Shown: positions 8,340-18,008, counted from the stretch's first letter. The stretch: 64,000 nt of DNA from a virus (IMGVR_UViG_3300027759_000045:282857-346856), one strand, 5' to 3'. Notes: a model not told the origin generated them from the sequence alone. A program made the numbers and translations.

Positions 8340-8543
8340 ATGGCATTAGGTAAAGTAAAGTGGTTTAATGAAACCAAAGGTTTTGGGTTTATTACTCCAG
8401 ACGAAGGTGGCGAAGAATTGTTTGCACACTATTCAGCAATTCAAACGCAAGGCTTCAAAGTCCTCAAAGAAAATCAACGTGTGACATACGATGTGGTTCA
8501 AGGACAAAAGGGCCTGCAGGCATCTAACATTAAACCAGAGTAA
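8340..8543 (+). CDS. Cold-shock protein, CspA family
   Basis: 67 aa, the normal length. RNP1 is KGFGFI (residues 14-19) and RNP2 is LFAHYS (27-32), the nucleic-acid-binding motifs of the CSD fold. Such proteins bind single-stranded RNA or DNA and melt mRNA structure, which could matter for the hairpin-led transcripts of this phage. It is followed after 6 nt by iscU. No strong ribosome binding site is seen. Confidence 0.95.
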   Translation: MALGKVKWFNETKGFGFITPDEGGEELFAHYSAIQTQGFKVLKENQRVTYDVVQGQKGLQASNIKPE

Positions 8544-8549
8544 ACACAC

Positions 8550-8942
8550 ATGTCTTACAGCAAAAAGGTGGTCGATCACTATGAAAATCCCAGGAATGTC
8601 GGATCTTTTGACAAGACTGATACTGATATTGGTACTGGTATGGTTGGCGCACCTGCTTGCGGGGATGTCATGAAATTACAAATAAAGGTTGATAATGATA
8701 CAGGTATTATTACAGATGCAAAATTTAAAACGTATGGCTGCGGATCGGCTATTGCGAGCTCGAGCCTTATTACAGAGTGGGTCAAAGGCATGCACATCGA
8801 CCAAGCAGGAGCAATCAAAAACTCCGACATCGCTGAAGAATTGGCCTTACCCCCCGTGAAGATACATTGTAGCATTCTAGCCGAAGACGCAATCAAAGCG
8901 GCTGTGGACGACTATCGTAAGAAGCATGATCTCGTTAACTGA
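8550..8942 (+). CDS. iscU: Fe-S cluster scaffold protein IscU
   Basis: 130 aa, full length. Cys37 (ACGD), Cys64 (YGCGSA) and Cys107 (IHCS), with Asp39 and His106, are the cluster ligands. LPPVK at 100-104 is the HscA-chaperone recognition motif, so it could use the host HscA/HscB release system. IscU assembles [2Fe-2S]/[4Fe-4S] clusters from cysteine-desulfurase sulfur. No desulfurase is in the window, so host IscS is presumably used. Overlaps iscA by 17 nt. Confidence 0.95.
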   Translation: MSYSKKVVDHYENPRNVGSFDKTDTDIGTGMVGAPACGDVMKLQIKVDNDTGIITDAKFKTYGCGSAIASSSLITEWVKGMHIDQAGAIKNSDIAEELALPPVKIHCSILAEDAIKAAVDDYRKKHDLVN

Positions 8943-9246
8943 TGCTGCCGCTCGAAAAATACAACAAACAATAACTCGGCGTGGGCACGGTGAAGGAATA
9001 AGATTAGGTGTTAGAACCACTGGGTGTTCTGGACTTGCTTATGTGTTAGAATATGTGGATACACCGCAAGCAACAGATCAATGTTTTGACTGTACTGGTT
9101 GCCGAGTGTTTGTTGATCCCAAGTCTGGTGCTTACTTACAAGGTGTAACAGTTGACTATGTTCGCCAAGGGCTCAATGAAGGTTTTGAATTTCGCAATCC
9201 AAATGAACGTGATCGGTGTGGATGTGGAGAAAGTTTCCGTATTTAA
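8926..9246 (+). CDS. iscA: A-type Fe-S carrier protein IscA
   Basis: 106 aa. Cys34 (TTGCSGLAY) with Cys98 and Cys100 (CGCGESF) is the C-x63-CxC signature of A-type carriers, which move clusters from IscU to target apoproteins. Four extra residues (Cys53, 56, 59, and Asp51) in the middle form an unusual C-x2-C-x2-C, not required by the family. Translationally overlapped with iscU. The radical SAM proteins nearby are plausible clients. Confidence 0.95.
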   Translation: MISLTDAAARKIQQTITRRGHGEGIRLGVRTTGCSGLAYVLEYVDTPQATDQCFDCTGCRVFVDPKSGAYLQGVTVDYVRQGLNEGFEFRNPNERDRCGCGESFRI

Positions 9247-9265
9247 AAGCCTCTAGACTAATAGT

Positions 9266-10084
9266 ATGAATTATTATTTTGAACCTGCTCCTTATCTTTC
9301 GTTAAATTTAAATCTAAAAACAGAATTGTCTAATTTAGATAGAAGCAAGTTAACAATTGCAGATGCAGCATTATATGACATGGATCCTGTGAGATTAAGT
9401 AACATAGTAGAAAACATTTATTCTGATGAAAAACAATGTTTTTTTGATTTTTACGGTGATAACTTTACTAATCTAGCATCATGCACCACCTGGTATCTGC
9501 CAGAGAAATTGGAAAAATTGTTACTCAGTGAGTATGAGTATTTTTTTAATTTAATCAACGAAGCTCCTGAAATACGATTACAAGCAATGACTGGTGTTCA
9601 ATTGCCTGTGCATGTTGATCGTCATAGAACTGTAAGTATCATACTTCCATTGAAGAATCATTCAAATACATGGACAAAATTTTATGATCACGACATTGAT
9701 ATTCTCCACTGGAACAACCACTATTCAAACAGCAAGGATCAGTCTTGGCCCGAATGCAAAACACTCTGGGATTTTAACTTTCTTCCCGAGTTCGTAAAAC
9801 AAGAATTGCTTGAAAATGCACACACTCATACACTGTTAACTGAAGGTATTCGTCGTCAACGAATACCACCCTTAGTTAATCCAACCCAGACAACTGAAGT
9901 TTGCGAAGTTGAAATTGATAAATTTCCTTATATACTCAATGTTGATAAATGCCACAGTGTTTACTGTCCTGACGCACCCACTGATGAGAATCCCCGCTTG
10001 GCAGTATTTTTCAAGTGGCGAGAAATTAAATTTACTCAAGTATTAGATGCTTATAATCAATTTGTCAAATTTAAAATTAATTAA
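9266..10084 (+). CDS. 2-oxoglutarate/Fe(II)-oxygenase-like protein, 272 aa
   Basis: HVDRH (about residue 117) supplies the HxD iron-ligand pattern. A C-terminal NVDKCHS...RLAVFFKW segment supplies the distal His and a basic residue for 2-oxoglutarate, as in beta-jelly-roll oxygenases of the aspartyl-hydroxylase/phytanoyl type. The rest is poorly conserved. It sits between iscA and a radical SAM gene 7 nt downstream, suggesting a joint modification pathway. Fold assignment is motif-based. Confidence 0.6.
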   Translation: MNYYFEPAPYLSLNLNLKTELSNLDRSKLTIADAALYDMDPVRLSNIVENIYSDEKQCFFDFYGDNFTNLASCTTWYLPEKLEKLLLSEYEYFFNLINEAPEIRLQAMTGVQLPVHVDRHRTVSIILPLKNHSNTWTKFYDHDIDILHWNNHYSNSKDQSWPECKTLWDFNFLPEFVKQELLENAHTHTLLTEGIRRQRIPPLVNPTQTTEVCEVEIDKFPYILNVDKCHSVYCPDAPTDENPRLAVFFKWREIKFTQVLDAYNQFVKFKIN

Positions 10085-10090
10085 AATTCA

Positions 10091-11374
10091 ATGATTACCC
10101 AAACAATTGAATGGATTAAAAATAATCCTACATTTTGCACAGCACCATATTCTGCCTACGATTTTAGATTCAACGTTGGCAAATTTAAAGTTACTACGTG
10201 CTGTAATTTAGACGTGTCCAAGACCAACCAAGCACTGGATTTTAATTTTATAGAAAACGTCAAACAAGACATGTCACAAGGACTAGTGCCCAAGGCTTGT
10301 TGGCGTTGTGCGTCCGAAGAACAAAACCAAGCACAGTCTGAACGTGTAAAGTACATGCTAGGACACACCGTTGCTGAATTAGAACAGTTTAAGGAAAATA
10401 AAAAAACAAACGAATTTCAAGTTGGTATGAAGTTTAGCAATCTTTGCAACTTAGCTTGTCGTAGTTGTAACGAAACTGACAGTAGTTTATGGGCCAAATT
10501 AATGAATACGCCTGCGCCTCCTGAATATGAAATTGACACGTCAACAGACCAGTTTCTTTGGGATCAAATGACCAATATGATTCGTTCTAAACATAAAGAA
10601 ACTGATAATTTCATTGTACATCCAATTGGCGGAGAAACAATGATTCAACCAGGATTTTTAAAATTAGTTGATTGGTTGATTGAAGAAAATTTAGCCAACA
10701 CCACTACACTACGAATTACCACCAGTCTTGTGCCCAGTATATCTGAAAAGTTTTCTGCAAAATTTGCACAGTTTCGCCGCATAGAATTTCTTTCCAGCAT
10801 CGACAGCATTGGAGAAAATTATCATTACGTCCGTTGGCCTGCCAGGTTCAACAAAATAGAAGATAACCTGGAAACATTCAATCTGTTGAGTCGGCAATAT
10901 CCTGGCAAATTTTCCTTGTCGGTCAGCCCGGTATTTTCATTAAATAACATTTTTTATGCAGTGGACTATCTTGATTGGTGGAAACGCTGGGCCGACCAAA
11001 CACAAACTGATTTATGGATGTCAAACATACACTTGTATAATCCTGAGCCATTGATGGTGGAAAGTTTATCATTACAATACTACCCGCAACTGATTGAACT
11101 GTTAGAGCAATGTGTAAACCACACAGTATTTAAAAAATACACACGCACTGCTGTGCTGAAAGAATTCTTTGTTGCCATGCTTGCAACAATTTCTAATAAC
11201 AAAAACAACAACAACGAGTTGCGTTTTCAAGAGTACCTGAAGTTCACTGCAGATTATGATAATCGCACAACCACCGATAGCTACACCTTAAATTCTAAAC
11301 TGTTTGATTTACTGTCAGACTCCCATAAACATATATACAACTCTCATTTGCAACATGTACAATCCAAAATTTAA
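10091..11374 (+). CDS. Radical SAM protein with N-terminal twitch-like domain
   Basis: 427 aa. N-terminal Cys domain: FCTAPY (Cys16), CC37-38 and Cys70-x2-Cys73, probably one auxiliary Fe-S cluster. Radical SAM motif C119-x3-C123-x2-C126 (CNLACRSC) is followed by an IGGETMIQPG glycine strand. The order (auxiliary domain before the core) is opposite to classical SPASM/twitch enzymes and matches the family NCBI calls twitch domain-containing radical SAM. Substrate unknown. Overlaps the exonuclease gene by 20 nt. Confidence 0.9.
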   Translation: MITQTIEWIKNNPTFCTAPYSAYDFRFNVGKFKVTTCCNLDVSKTNQALDFNFIENVKQDMSQGLVPKACWRCASEEQNQAQSERVKYMLGHTVAELEQFKENKKTNEFQVGMKFSNLCNLACRSCNETDSSLWAKLMNTPAPPEYEIDTSTDQFLWDQMTNMIRSKHKETDNFIVHPIGGETMIQPGFLKLVDWLIEENLANTTTLRITTSLVPSISEKFSAKFAQFRRIEFLSSIDSIGENYHYVRWPARFNKIEDNLETFNLLSRQYPGKFSLSVSPVFSLNNIFYAVDYLDWWKRWADQTQTDLWMSNIHLYNPEPLMVESLSLQYYPQLIELLEQCVNHTVFKKYTRTAVLKEFFVAMLATISNNKNNNNELRFQEYLKFTADYDNRTTTDSYTLNSKLFDLLSDSHKHIYNSHLQHVQSKI

Positions 11375-12074
11375 TTACACACCAGTGCCACGTGTAGAAG
11401 TAAACGGCAAACGTTTCTATGCAACTCCCGACGGCAACAAGTTACCCAGTGTAACAACCATCCTTGACAAAACCAAGCCAGAAGAAAAGAAGTTAATTCT
11501 TGAACAGTGGCGACGACGTGTTGGCCACGAAAAGGCACAGCAGATCACCACTGAGGCTGCCAACCGTGGCACACGTATGCACACTTACTTAGAACACTAT
11601 GTAAAAAATGGTGAGCTTAAAGATCGTGGTACTAACCCATTTGGCTGGGCCAGTCATGCCATGGCACAAGTGGTAATTGACCAAGGAATTACCGACCGTG
11701 TGAATGAGTTTTGGGGGTATGAAGTTCCGCTGTATTTTTCCCAGGTGTATGCAGGCACAACAGATGCTGCCGGTGTACACCTAAACGAAGAAGCTATCCT
11801 AGACTATAAACAAACCAACAAGCCTAAAAAGCGTGAATGGATCGACGATTACTTTTTACAACTCTGCGCCTATGCAGAAGCACACAATGAACTGCACGGA
11901 ACTAACATTCGTAAGGGTGTTATTTTAATGTGTGTTAAGCCCACCACAGATGACATGGGCAACGTGCTTACTGAACCTGAATACCAGGAATTTGTGTTAG
12001 AAGGCGACGAGTTTGAAAAATATCGTGGACTTTGGTGGAAACGTGTGGAGCAGTATTATATGCTAAATAGTTAA
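11355..12074 (+). CDS. PD-(D/E)XK exonuclease, RecB-like
   Basis: 239 aa from the ATG at 11355. LPSVTTIL opens the domain, GTRMHTYLEHY supplies the early His, AGTTDAAG the Asp and ILDYKQTNK the D-x-K of the nuclease core, followed by a QLCAYAEA helix. This motif order is that of RecB-family/Cas4-like exonucleases in T4-like phages, which process DNA ends in recombination or degrade DNA. The longer upstream reading frame lies inside the radical SAM gene and is unlikely. Confidence 0.85.
   Translation: MYNPKFNYTPVPRVEVNGKRFYATPDGNKLPSVTTILDKTKPEEKKLILEQWRRRVGHEKAQQITTEAANRGTRMHTYLEHYVKNGELKDRGTNPFGWASHAMAQVVIDQGITDRVNEFWGYEVPLYFSQVYAGTTDAAGVHLNEEAILDYKQTNKPKKREWIDDYFLQLCAYAEAHNELHGTNIRKGVILMCVKPTTDDMGNVLTEPEYQEFVLEGDEFEKYRGLWWKRVEQYYMLNS
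12064..12069 (+). promoter_or_regulatory. Late-promoter-like TAAATA box
   Basis: Overlaps the last codons of the exonuclease gene, 23 nt before the tail-spike start, with GAGG as ribosome binding site in between. Confidence 0.5.
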
Positions 12075-12092
12075 TCACAGAGGACAACTAAA

Positions 12093-13673
12093 TTGGCTAT
12101 TGTACAAATTTCGCGAATTACCCAGCGTAAAGGGTTACAGGAAAATCTACCACAACTGGCAGGCGCTGAATTCGGTTGGAGTATAGACGAACGCAGACTG
12201 TATATTGGTAACGGCACACTAGAAGACGGTGCTCCGGTCATTGGCAACACTGAAATACTGACAGAATTTTCTGAAATTATTCCATTGGTGCAGGACTATA
12301 CCTACAGCGGCGAAGAAGCCACTGGATACACAGTACAGACTGGTCCAAGTCCAGGAACTCCGGTGCAACTATCTCTCCAAAATTGGATGGATCAGTTTGC
12401 CACTGTGAAAGACTTTGGTGCAATGGGCGACGGCATCACAGATGACACTGCGGCCATTAACCGCGCACTGTATCAACTGTATTGTCGTGAAGTAAATCCT
12501 GCAATTCGTAGAAGTTTATTCTTCCCGGCTGGTGTGTATCTTGTCACTGGCACAATCAATGTTCCTCCTTATGCCACACTACAAGGTGAAGGCCCTAAGA
12601 ACAGTATCATTCAGATGGCGGCGGCTTCGGCTGCAACATATGTGGTACAAACCAGCGACAGTTTACAACAAACAGGTGCTAACATTGGCACCAATGGAGC
12701 CGAACCACCTACCAGTATCACCATTGAAAATATGTGTTTTCAGTCTTTAGACCCAATGGACATTGCTTTTGTTAATCGAGCATCCGAATGTATTTTTAAT
12801 CAAGTTCAGTTCATTGGACCATTGACCACAGCAGATCTCACAGTGGACACTGACAACACTGCTTGCGTTAGATTTGACAGTAGCGATGCGTTAGATGTAC
12901 ATCAAATTAAATTTGACAACTGCGGATTTACCGGAACAACGTACGGAGTTAGAACAGATCAACACGTTCGTGGAGTAGGCATCACCGGTACACATTTTTC
13001 AACCTTGTTCAAAGGCGTTCTATTAGAAGTCAATCCAGATGGTGCTGAATTCAGTCCACAGGGATTTGGAATCACCAGTTGCGATTTTGACACTATCTAT
13101 GATCAAGGCATTGTGTTTTATACTGATCGTAATGCCACTGCACAAAATACATTTGGCGACGTTGGCAACCACTTTGGTGGTGTAACACAACCTTACACTA
13201 GTATTATAGACTTCTTGTCTCCTAACAACCTGAGTGTTGGTGACATGTTTGAACGGGCAGATGCGTATGCTGTTGTTCATCCAAGAATTGATTTAAATGG
13301 CGAAGCAAGTATTGCATTTACAAACGGCCAACAGTTGGCCATGGGCACCTATGTTCGAAACTCCGGACTTACAGTTTCATTAACAAACAATGTCATTACT
13401 CCCACCAATGCAATTACCTACAGCCTTGGCGGTGTTGTTGCACTCAGCATCAACTATACCATTGTGAGAGGTACAGCGTACCGAACTGGTATTATCAATA
13501 TAACTACCACAGGAAGCGGCAGTTTAAACTACACAGATGATTTCACAGAAAATGCCAGTACTGGTATCACTCTCACTGTGACCCAGTCTGGCAGCACGGT
13601 TTTTGTAAAGTACATCAGTACCAACACCGGCGCTGCCGCGTCATTAACTTATAGTATAACACATTTGGCCTAA
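12093..13673 (+). CDS. Tail-spike protein with pectate-lyase-type beta-helix
   Basis: 526 aa from a TTG start. GAGG lies 12-15 nt upstream and no ATG precedes the conserved N-terminus. Residues 1-60 (QISRITQRKGL...GWSIDERRLYIGNG) are the short N-terminal domain common to phage fibres. KDFGAMGDGITDDTAAINRA at about 107-126 is the start of the Pectate_lyase_3 beta-helix. The C-terminal 140 residues are Thr/Ser/Asn-rich and beta. Such spikes bind and often cleave surface polysaccharide. It has a TAAATA late promoter. Confidence 0.9.
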   Translation: MAIVQISRITQRKGLQENLPQLAGAEFGWSIDERRLYIGNGTLEDGAPVIGNTEILTEFSEIIPLVQDYTYSGEEATGYTVQTGPSPGTPVQLSLQNWMDQFATVKDFGAMGDGITDDTAAINRALYQLYCREVNPAIRRSLFFPAGVYLVTGTINVPPYATLQGEGPKNSIIQMAAASAATYVVQTSDSLQQTGANIGTNGAEPPTSITIENMCFQSLDPMDIAFVNRASECIFNQVQFIGPLTTADLTVDTDNTACVRFDSSDALDVHQIKFDNCGFTGTTYGVRTDQHVRGVGITGTHFSTLFKGVLLEVNPDGAEFSPQGFGITSCDFDTIYDQGIVFYTDRNATAQNTFGDVGNHFGGVTQPYTSIIDFLSPNNLSVGDMFERADAYAVVHPRIDLNGEASIAFTNGQQLAMGTYVRNSGLTVSLTNNVITPTNAITYSLGGVVALSINYTIVRGTAYRTGIINITTTGSGSLNYTDDFTENASTGITLTVTQSGSTVFVKYISTNTGAAASLTYSITHLA

Positions 13674-13674
13674 C

Positions 13675-14103
13675 GTGGTTTGGCCTGTAACATTTGAATC
13701 TCGGCTTGATAGTTGGACACAACTACGCACTCGAGCCAATGCCTTGCCTGTCGATCAGGCATTAGACGCCATCAACACCTGGTGGTTCTCATCTCCCTGG
13801 ACTGGATATCACCTGCACTGGGATGATCAAACAGATTGGCCAGATCCCTGGCAATTATTGGATGACAACATGTTCTGCGAGGTTGCTCGCGGACTCGGAA
13901 TCCTGTATACTATAACTTTGTTGGACCGTGCGGATATACACTCAGCAGAACTGGTTTTAACAAAAAACGGTCATAATTTAGTCCTGGTCGACAAATCAAA
14001 ATATATACTGAATTGGGACAAGTCATCCATCGTAAATATCAATCCAGAAGCAAAAATAGTAAAAAAATTAACCCAATTACAGGTTAGTGAAAAGTACCGG
14101 TAA
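13675..14103 (+). CDS. Conserved T4-like phage protein, 142 aa
   Basis: Starts at GTG 13675, one base after the spike gene. It contains LDSWTQLRTRA, a Trp-rich middle (WPDPWQLLDDN) and a beta-rich end. I recall homologues of this protein in many T4-like cyanophages, uncharacterised. Probably co-transcribed with nrdA downstream. Confidence 0.8.
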   Translation: MVWPVTFESRLDSWTQLRTRANALPVDQALDAINTWWFSSPWTGYHLHWDDQTDWPDPWQLLDDNMFCEVARGLGILYTITLLDRADIHSAELVLTKNGHNLVLVDKSKYILNWDKSSIVNINPEAKIVKKLTQLQVSEKYR

Positions 14104-14124
14104 CAAAAATAACAAGAGAAGCAG

Positions 14125-16446
14125 ATGTCAACAATAACAGTAGTAAAGCGCAGTGGGCAACGTGAACCCATTGCTATCGAAAAGTGGCAATCACAAGTAG
14201 CAAAAATATGTCAAGGTATAGCAGATGTCAGTCAAAGTATGGTGGAGATCAAAGCTCAACTGCACTTTTATGACGGCATCACAACCAAAGAAATTGATGG
14301 TATTACACTTAGAGCTATAGTGGATTTGATTGATGTTGAATCTAATCCCGACGTGGGGCATACCAACTATCAGTTTGTGGCCGGCAAGCAACGACTAAGC
14401 ATGTTGCGTAAAGATGTGTACGGATCATACGAGCCGCCACACCTATACGAAATAGTAAAAACCAATGTGGCCACAGGTTTGTATACTCCAGAACTACTGG
14501 AGTGGTACACAGAAGATGACTGGAATCGAATGAATGATATGATTGATCATTCCAAAGACGAACAGTACAGTTATGCTGCCATTGAACAACTGATAGAGAA
14601 GTACTTGGTAAAAAATAGAAGTACAAAGGAAATATATGAAACTCCGCAAGTTAGATATATGGTGGCAGCCGCTACAGTGTTTCACAAGGAAGAACCTAAC
14701 TCAGCCCGTATGCGCTATATTAAAGAATATTACAATGCTGCATCGGATGGCCTGTTTACTCTTGCTACCCCTGTACTTGCTGGTCTTGGTACACCAACCA
14801 AACAGTTTAGTAGTTGTGTGCTTATTCGCAGTGACGATGATCTTGACAGTATTTTTGCCTCCGGAGAAATGATGGCCAAATATGCCAGCAAGCGAGCAGG
14901 CATTGGTTTAGAAATTGGTCGACTACGTCCGTTGGGATCACCCATTCGTGGCGGTGAGATCATGCACACAGGTATGATACCATTCCTAAAAAAATGGTTT
15001 GGTGATTTACGCTCATGCTCACAAGGAGGTATCCGCAATGCAAGTGCTACTGTTTTCTATCCTATTTGGCATCATCAGTTTGATGATCTTATTGTACTTA
15101 AAAACAACCAAGGAACAGAAGAAACCCGAGTCCGTCATATGGATTATGGGGTTGTGCTTAGTGCTTTCTTCTGGAGACGATTTAAAAACAAAGAAAACAT
15201 AACCTTTTTTGACCCCAATGAAGTGCCCGACCTGTATGAAGCGTTCTACACAAACACTGCACTGTTTGAAGAACTGTATGTCAAGTACGAAAAGCGTAAG
15301 GACTTGCGTACAAAAACCATGGCAGCAGAAGAAGTATTCAAGTCGGGCATACTAAAAGAGCGCACTGATACCGGACGTATCTACCTTGTGTTCATTGACA
15401 ACGTGATGAAGCAAGGACCGTTTGATCCTGAGTATCACACCATTTACCAGAGTAACCTTTGCTGTGAAATACTTTTACCTACTAAATCCTTTAAACGTCT
15501 GGATGACGAGTCTGGTCGTATTGCACTTTGCACACTGGGCTCAATCAATTGGGGTGCGTTCCGTAACCCAGAAGATATGCGCCGTGCTTGTCGCATACTG
15601 CATCGTAGCCTCAACAACATTCTTGACTATCAAGACTTTCTTTCCATCCAGTCTAAGCTATCCAATGACGAAATCAGACCGCTTGGGATCGGCATCACCA
15701 ACCTTGCCTACTGGCACGCCAAGCGAAGCCTCAGTTACGGAGAGCGAGACTCCTTGGCTGAAGTCAAGACGTGGATGGAACACCAGGCCTACTACCTGAC
15801 AGAGATGTCAGTGGAACTGGCTAAGGAACGTGGTCGTTGTGTAGATTCTGACAGAACACGTTACGGCCAAGGTGTTTTTCCTTGGGAACTACGTGCCAAA
15901 GGTGTTAATGAACTTGCGGACTTTACACCAGAACTAAACTGGGAAAGTCTACGTGCAGAAATGCGCAGTTATGGTGTTCGCAATGCAACATCTATGGCCA
16001 TTGCTCCTGTGGAGAGTAGTTCAGTTGTGATCAACTCAACCAACGGCATCGAAATGCCAATGAGTTTGATCTCAGTTAAAGAATCCAAGGCAGGTTCGCT
16101 GACACAGGTTGTACCCGAGTATCACAAACTCAAGAATAAATATCAACAGATGTGGGCGCAGAAGGACTGCGATGGTTACTTGAAAACAGCGGCTGTGTTG
16201 GCGGCCTATGTTGACCAAAGTATCAGCACCAACACATTCTACAATCCAGCACACTTTGCTGACCGTAAAGTGCCAACTACATTGATTGCTCGGAACTTGA
16301 TGCAGGCACACCACTGGGGATTGAAAACATTCTACTACAGTTTGATCAACAAGGCCGGTAGTAAAATGAAAGTCACTGATGAAGCGGCACCTCTTGAAGC
16401 AATTGATTTTGATCTTGAGGAAGACTGCGAAAGCTGTAAACTGTGA
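14125..16446 (+). CDS. nrdA: Ribonucleoside-diphosphate reductase large subunit, class Ia
   Basis: 773 aa, full length. An N-terminal ATP-cone-like segment (VVKRSGQREP) is present. Cys231 (FSSCVLI) and Cys469 (ALCTLGS) form the redox-active pair. SNLCCE places Asn444, Cys446 (thiyl radical) and Glu448 in the active site. NATSMAIAPVESSS is the phosphate-binding loop, a YYSLINK segment carries the radical-transfer tyrosines, and the end (ESCKL) holds the C-terminal swinging cysteines. It makes dNTP precursors for phage replication with NrdB and glutaredoxin. GAGAAG serves as ribosome binding site. Confidence 0.97.
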   Translation: MSTITVVKRSGQREPIAIEKWQSQVAKICQGIADVSQSMVEIKAQLHFYDGITTKEIDGITLRAIVDLIDVESNPDVGHTNYQFVAGKQRLSMLRKDVYGSYEPPHLYEIVKTNVATGLYTPELLEWYTEDDWNRMNDMIDHSKDEQYSYAAIEQLIEKYLVKNRSTKEIYETPQVRYMVAAATVFHKEEPNSARMRYIKEYYNAASDGLFTLATPVLAGLGTPTKQFSSCVLIRSDDDLDSIFASGEMMAKYASKRAGIGLEIGRLRPLGSPIRGGEIMHTGMIPFLKKWFGDLRSCSQGGIRNASATVFYPIWHHQFDDLIVLKNNQGTEETRVRHMDYGVVLSAFFWRRFKNKENITFFDPNEVPDLYEAFYTNTALFEELYVKYEKRKDLRTKTMAAEEVFKSGILKERTDTGRIYLVFIDNVMKQGPFDPEYHTIYQSNLCCEILLPTKSFKRLDDESGRIALCTLGSINWGAFRNPEDMRRACRILHRSLNNILDYQDFLSIQSKLSNDEIRPLGIGITNLAYWHAKRSLSYGERDSLAEVKTWMEHQAYYLTEMSVELAKERGRCVDSDRTRYGQGVFPWELRAKGVNELADFTPELNWESLRAEMRSYGVRNATSMAIAPVESSSVVINSTNGIEMPMSLISVKESKAGSLTQVVPEYHKLKNKYQQMWAQKDCDGYLKTAAVLAAYVDQSISTNTFYNPAHFADRKVPTTLIARNLMQAHHWGLKTFYYSLINKAGSKMKVTDEAAPLEAIDFDLEEDCESCKL

Positions 16447-16634
16447 ACAGCGTAGAAAAGATCTGGGCTCGAGCAACTGGGCACTTGATGGGCGAGAGTG
16501 ATCATGACCGTCCTGATGTGCCTATACTAACACTTCGAGAAGCTCGAATAGCCTTGTTCTTTAAAACATTTTGGGTTATAATACATATTATAACTTGTGG
16601 TTTTATCATAGCCAACACAATTAGACACTGGTAA
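16443..16634 (+). CDS. Small membrane protein between nrdA and nrdB, 63 aa
   Basis: GTG start overlapping the nrdA stop (GTGA). A soluble N-terminal half (ARATGHLMGESD) is followed by LREARIALFFKTFW and one membrane segment (about 40-60) ending in RHW. I remember a very similar small gene in the same place in T4-like cyanophages. Function unknown; membrane location is inferred from hydrophobicity. Confidence 0.8.
   Translation: MNSVEKIWARATGHLMGESDHDRPDVPILTLREARIALFFKTFWVIIHIITCGFIIANTIRHW
16575..16594 (+). promoter_or_regulatory. Perfect palindrome with two TATAAT-like boxes
   Basis: GTTATAAT-acat-ATTATAAC, inside the small membrane gene and 45 bp before nrdB. It could be an AT-rich promoter or operator for nrdB, or chance in an AT-rich codon run. 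Confidence 0.3.
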
Positions 16635-16638
16635 TACA

Positions 16639-17739
16639 ATGAGCCAACAACAATACAATTTAAAAACAAAAACAGACTATCTCAATCGCAAGATGTTTCT
16701 TGATCCTGCAGGCCCTGTGACTATCCAGCGATTTGAGGAGGTTAAATATCAGAAACTAGCCAAGTACGAGCAAGAGGCACGTGGATTCTTTTGGGTACCC
16801 GAAGAGATTTCGTTGACCAAAGATTCACAAGACTTTAAAGATGCGTCAGACACAGTCAAGCATATCTTCACCAGCAATCTGCTACGTCAAACTGCGCTGG
16901 ATAGTTTGCAAGGACGTGGTCCAAGTCAAATCTTTACGCCGGTAGTATCATTGCCAGAACTAGAAGCGTTGGTTTACAACTGGACGTTCTTTGAAACTAA
17001 CATTCATAGTCGCAGTTACAGTCATATTATTCGCAACATCTACAACGTGCCCAAGGAAATGTTCAACACAATTCATGACACTAAAGAAATTGTAGATATG
17101 GCATCAAGTGTAGGCAACTATTACGACCGACTACACATGATCAACTGCCGTAAAGAATTATTAGAAGACTTTCCCGAGCGTGAACACATCAAAGCAATCT
17201 GGATGGCCTTACATGCAAGCTACGCATTAGAAGCATTTCGCTTCATGGTATCATTTGCCACAAGTCTAGCCATGGTAGAGAACAAGATCTTCATTGGCAA
17301 CGGCAATATCATTCAGTTGATCCTGCAGGATGAAATCTTACACAAAGAGTGGACCGGTTGGATGATTAATCAAGTGGTCAAAGAAGATCCACGCTTTGCT
17401 GCCATCAAAGGTGAATGTGAAGCAGAAGTGTATCAGCTGTACATGGATGTTATTCGTGAAGAAAAAGAGTGGGCAGAATACCTGTTCAAGTTTGGGCCCG
17501 TGATTGGACTCAATGCCAACATCCTGCGTGACTTTGTGGACTTCACTGCTAAAAACGCACTCAATGAGATTGGCATTAAATATCTGGCACCTGCTCCTAA
17601 GTCAACACCAATCCCTTGGTTTAACAAACATGTCAACACGTCGAACAAACAAACTGCACTGCAAGAGAACGAGTCGACTAACTATGTTATCGGCATCATG
17701 AGTGACACGCTAGATTACGACGAATTACCAAATTTATAA
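16639..17739 (+). CDS. nrdB: Ribonucleoside-diphosphate reductase small subunit, class Ia
   Basis: 366 aa. Asp88 (LDSLQGR), Glu119 and His123 (FFETNIHSRSY), Glu204-region EAFRF and DEILH supply the di-iron ligands, and Tyr127 is the expected radical tyrosine. Compared with my memory of E. coli NrdB the Glu-to-His spacing is one residue longer (E-x3-H rather than E-x2-H). I believe some phage NrdB proteins share this. Generates the tyrosyl radical used by NrdA. Confidence 0.96.
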   Translation: MSQQQYNLKTKTDYLNRKMFLDPAGPVTIQRFEEVKYQKLAKYEQEARGFFWVPEEISLTKDSQDFKDASDTVKHIFTSNLLRQTALDSLQGRGPSQIFTPVVSLPELEALVYNWTFFETNIHSRSYSHIIRNIYNVPKEMFNTIHDTKEIVDMASSVGNYYDRLHMINCRKELLEDFPEREHIKAIWMALHASYALEAFRFMVSFATSLAMVENKIFIGNGNIIQLILQDEILHKEWTGWMINQVVKEDPRFAAIKGECEAEVYQLYMDVIREEKEWAEYLFKFGPVIGLNANILRDFVDFTAKNALNEIGIKYLAPAPKSTPIPWFNKHVNTSNKQTALQENESTNYVIGIMSDTLDYDELPNL

Positions 17740-17749
17740 AAAGGAAAAT

Positions 17750-18007
17750 ATGAAAGCTACAGTATGGAGTAAAGATCAGTGCCCTTATTGCGACCAAGCC
17801 AAGGCATTGTTAAAGCAAAAGGGCATTGAGTTTGAAGAACGCAATGTGACTAGAGACTGGACTCGAGAACAACTATTAGAAGCAGTACCAACTGCTAGAA
17901 CAGTGCCGCAAATATTTTTAGATGATAAACTTGTTGGCGGATTTACAGAACTTAAAAAGTTATTTGAACAGGAAAACGCTGTTGGGTACAGCGACGGAGT
18001 ATTATAA
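17750..18007 (+). CDS. grx: Glutaredoxin
   Basis: 85 aa. C11-P-Y-C14 active site, a TVPQIF cis-proline loop and GGFTELKKL glutathione-binding end: a complete class I glutaredoxin. Placed 10 nt after nrdB with AAGGAA as ribosome binding site, it is the expected electron donor for the ribonucleotide reductase. Confidence 0.95.
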   Translation: MKATVWSKDQCPYCDQAKALLKQKGIEFEERNVTRDWTREQLLEAVPTARTVPQIFLDDKLVGGFTELKKLFEQENAVGYSDGVL

Positions 18008-18008
18008 T

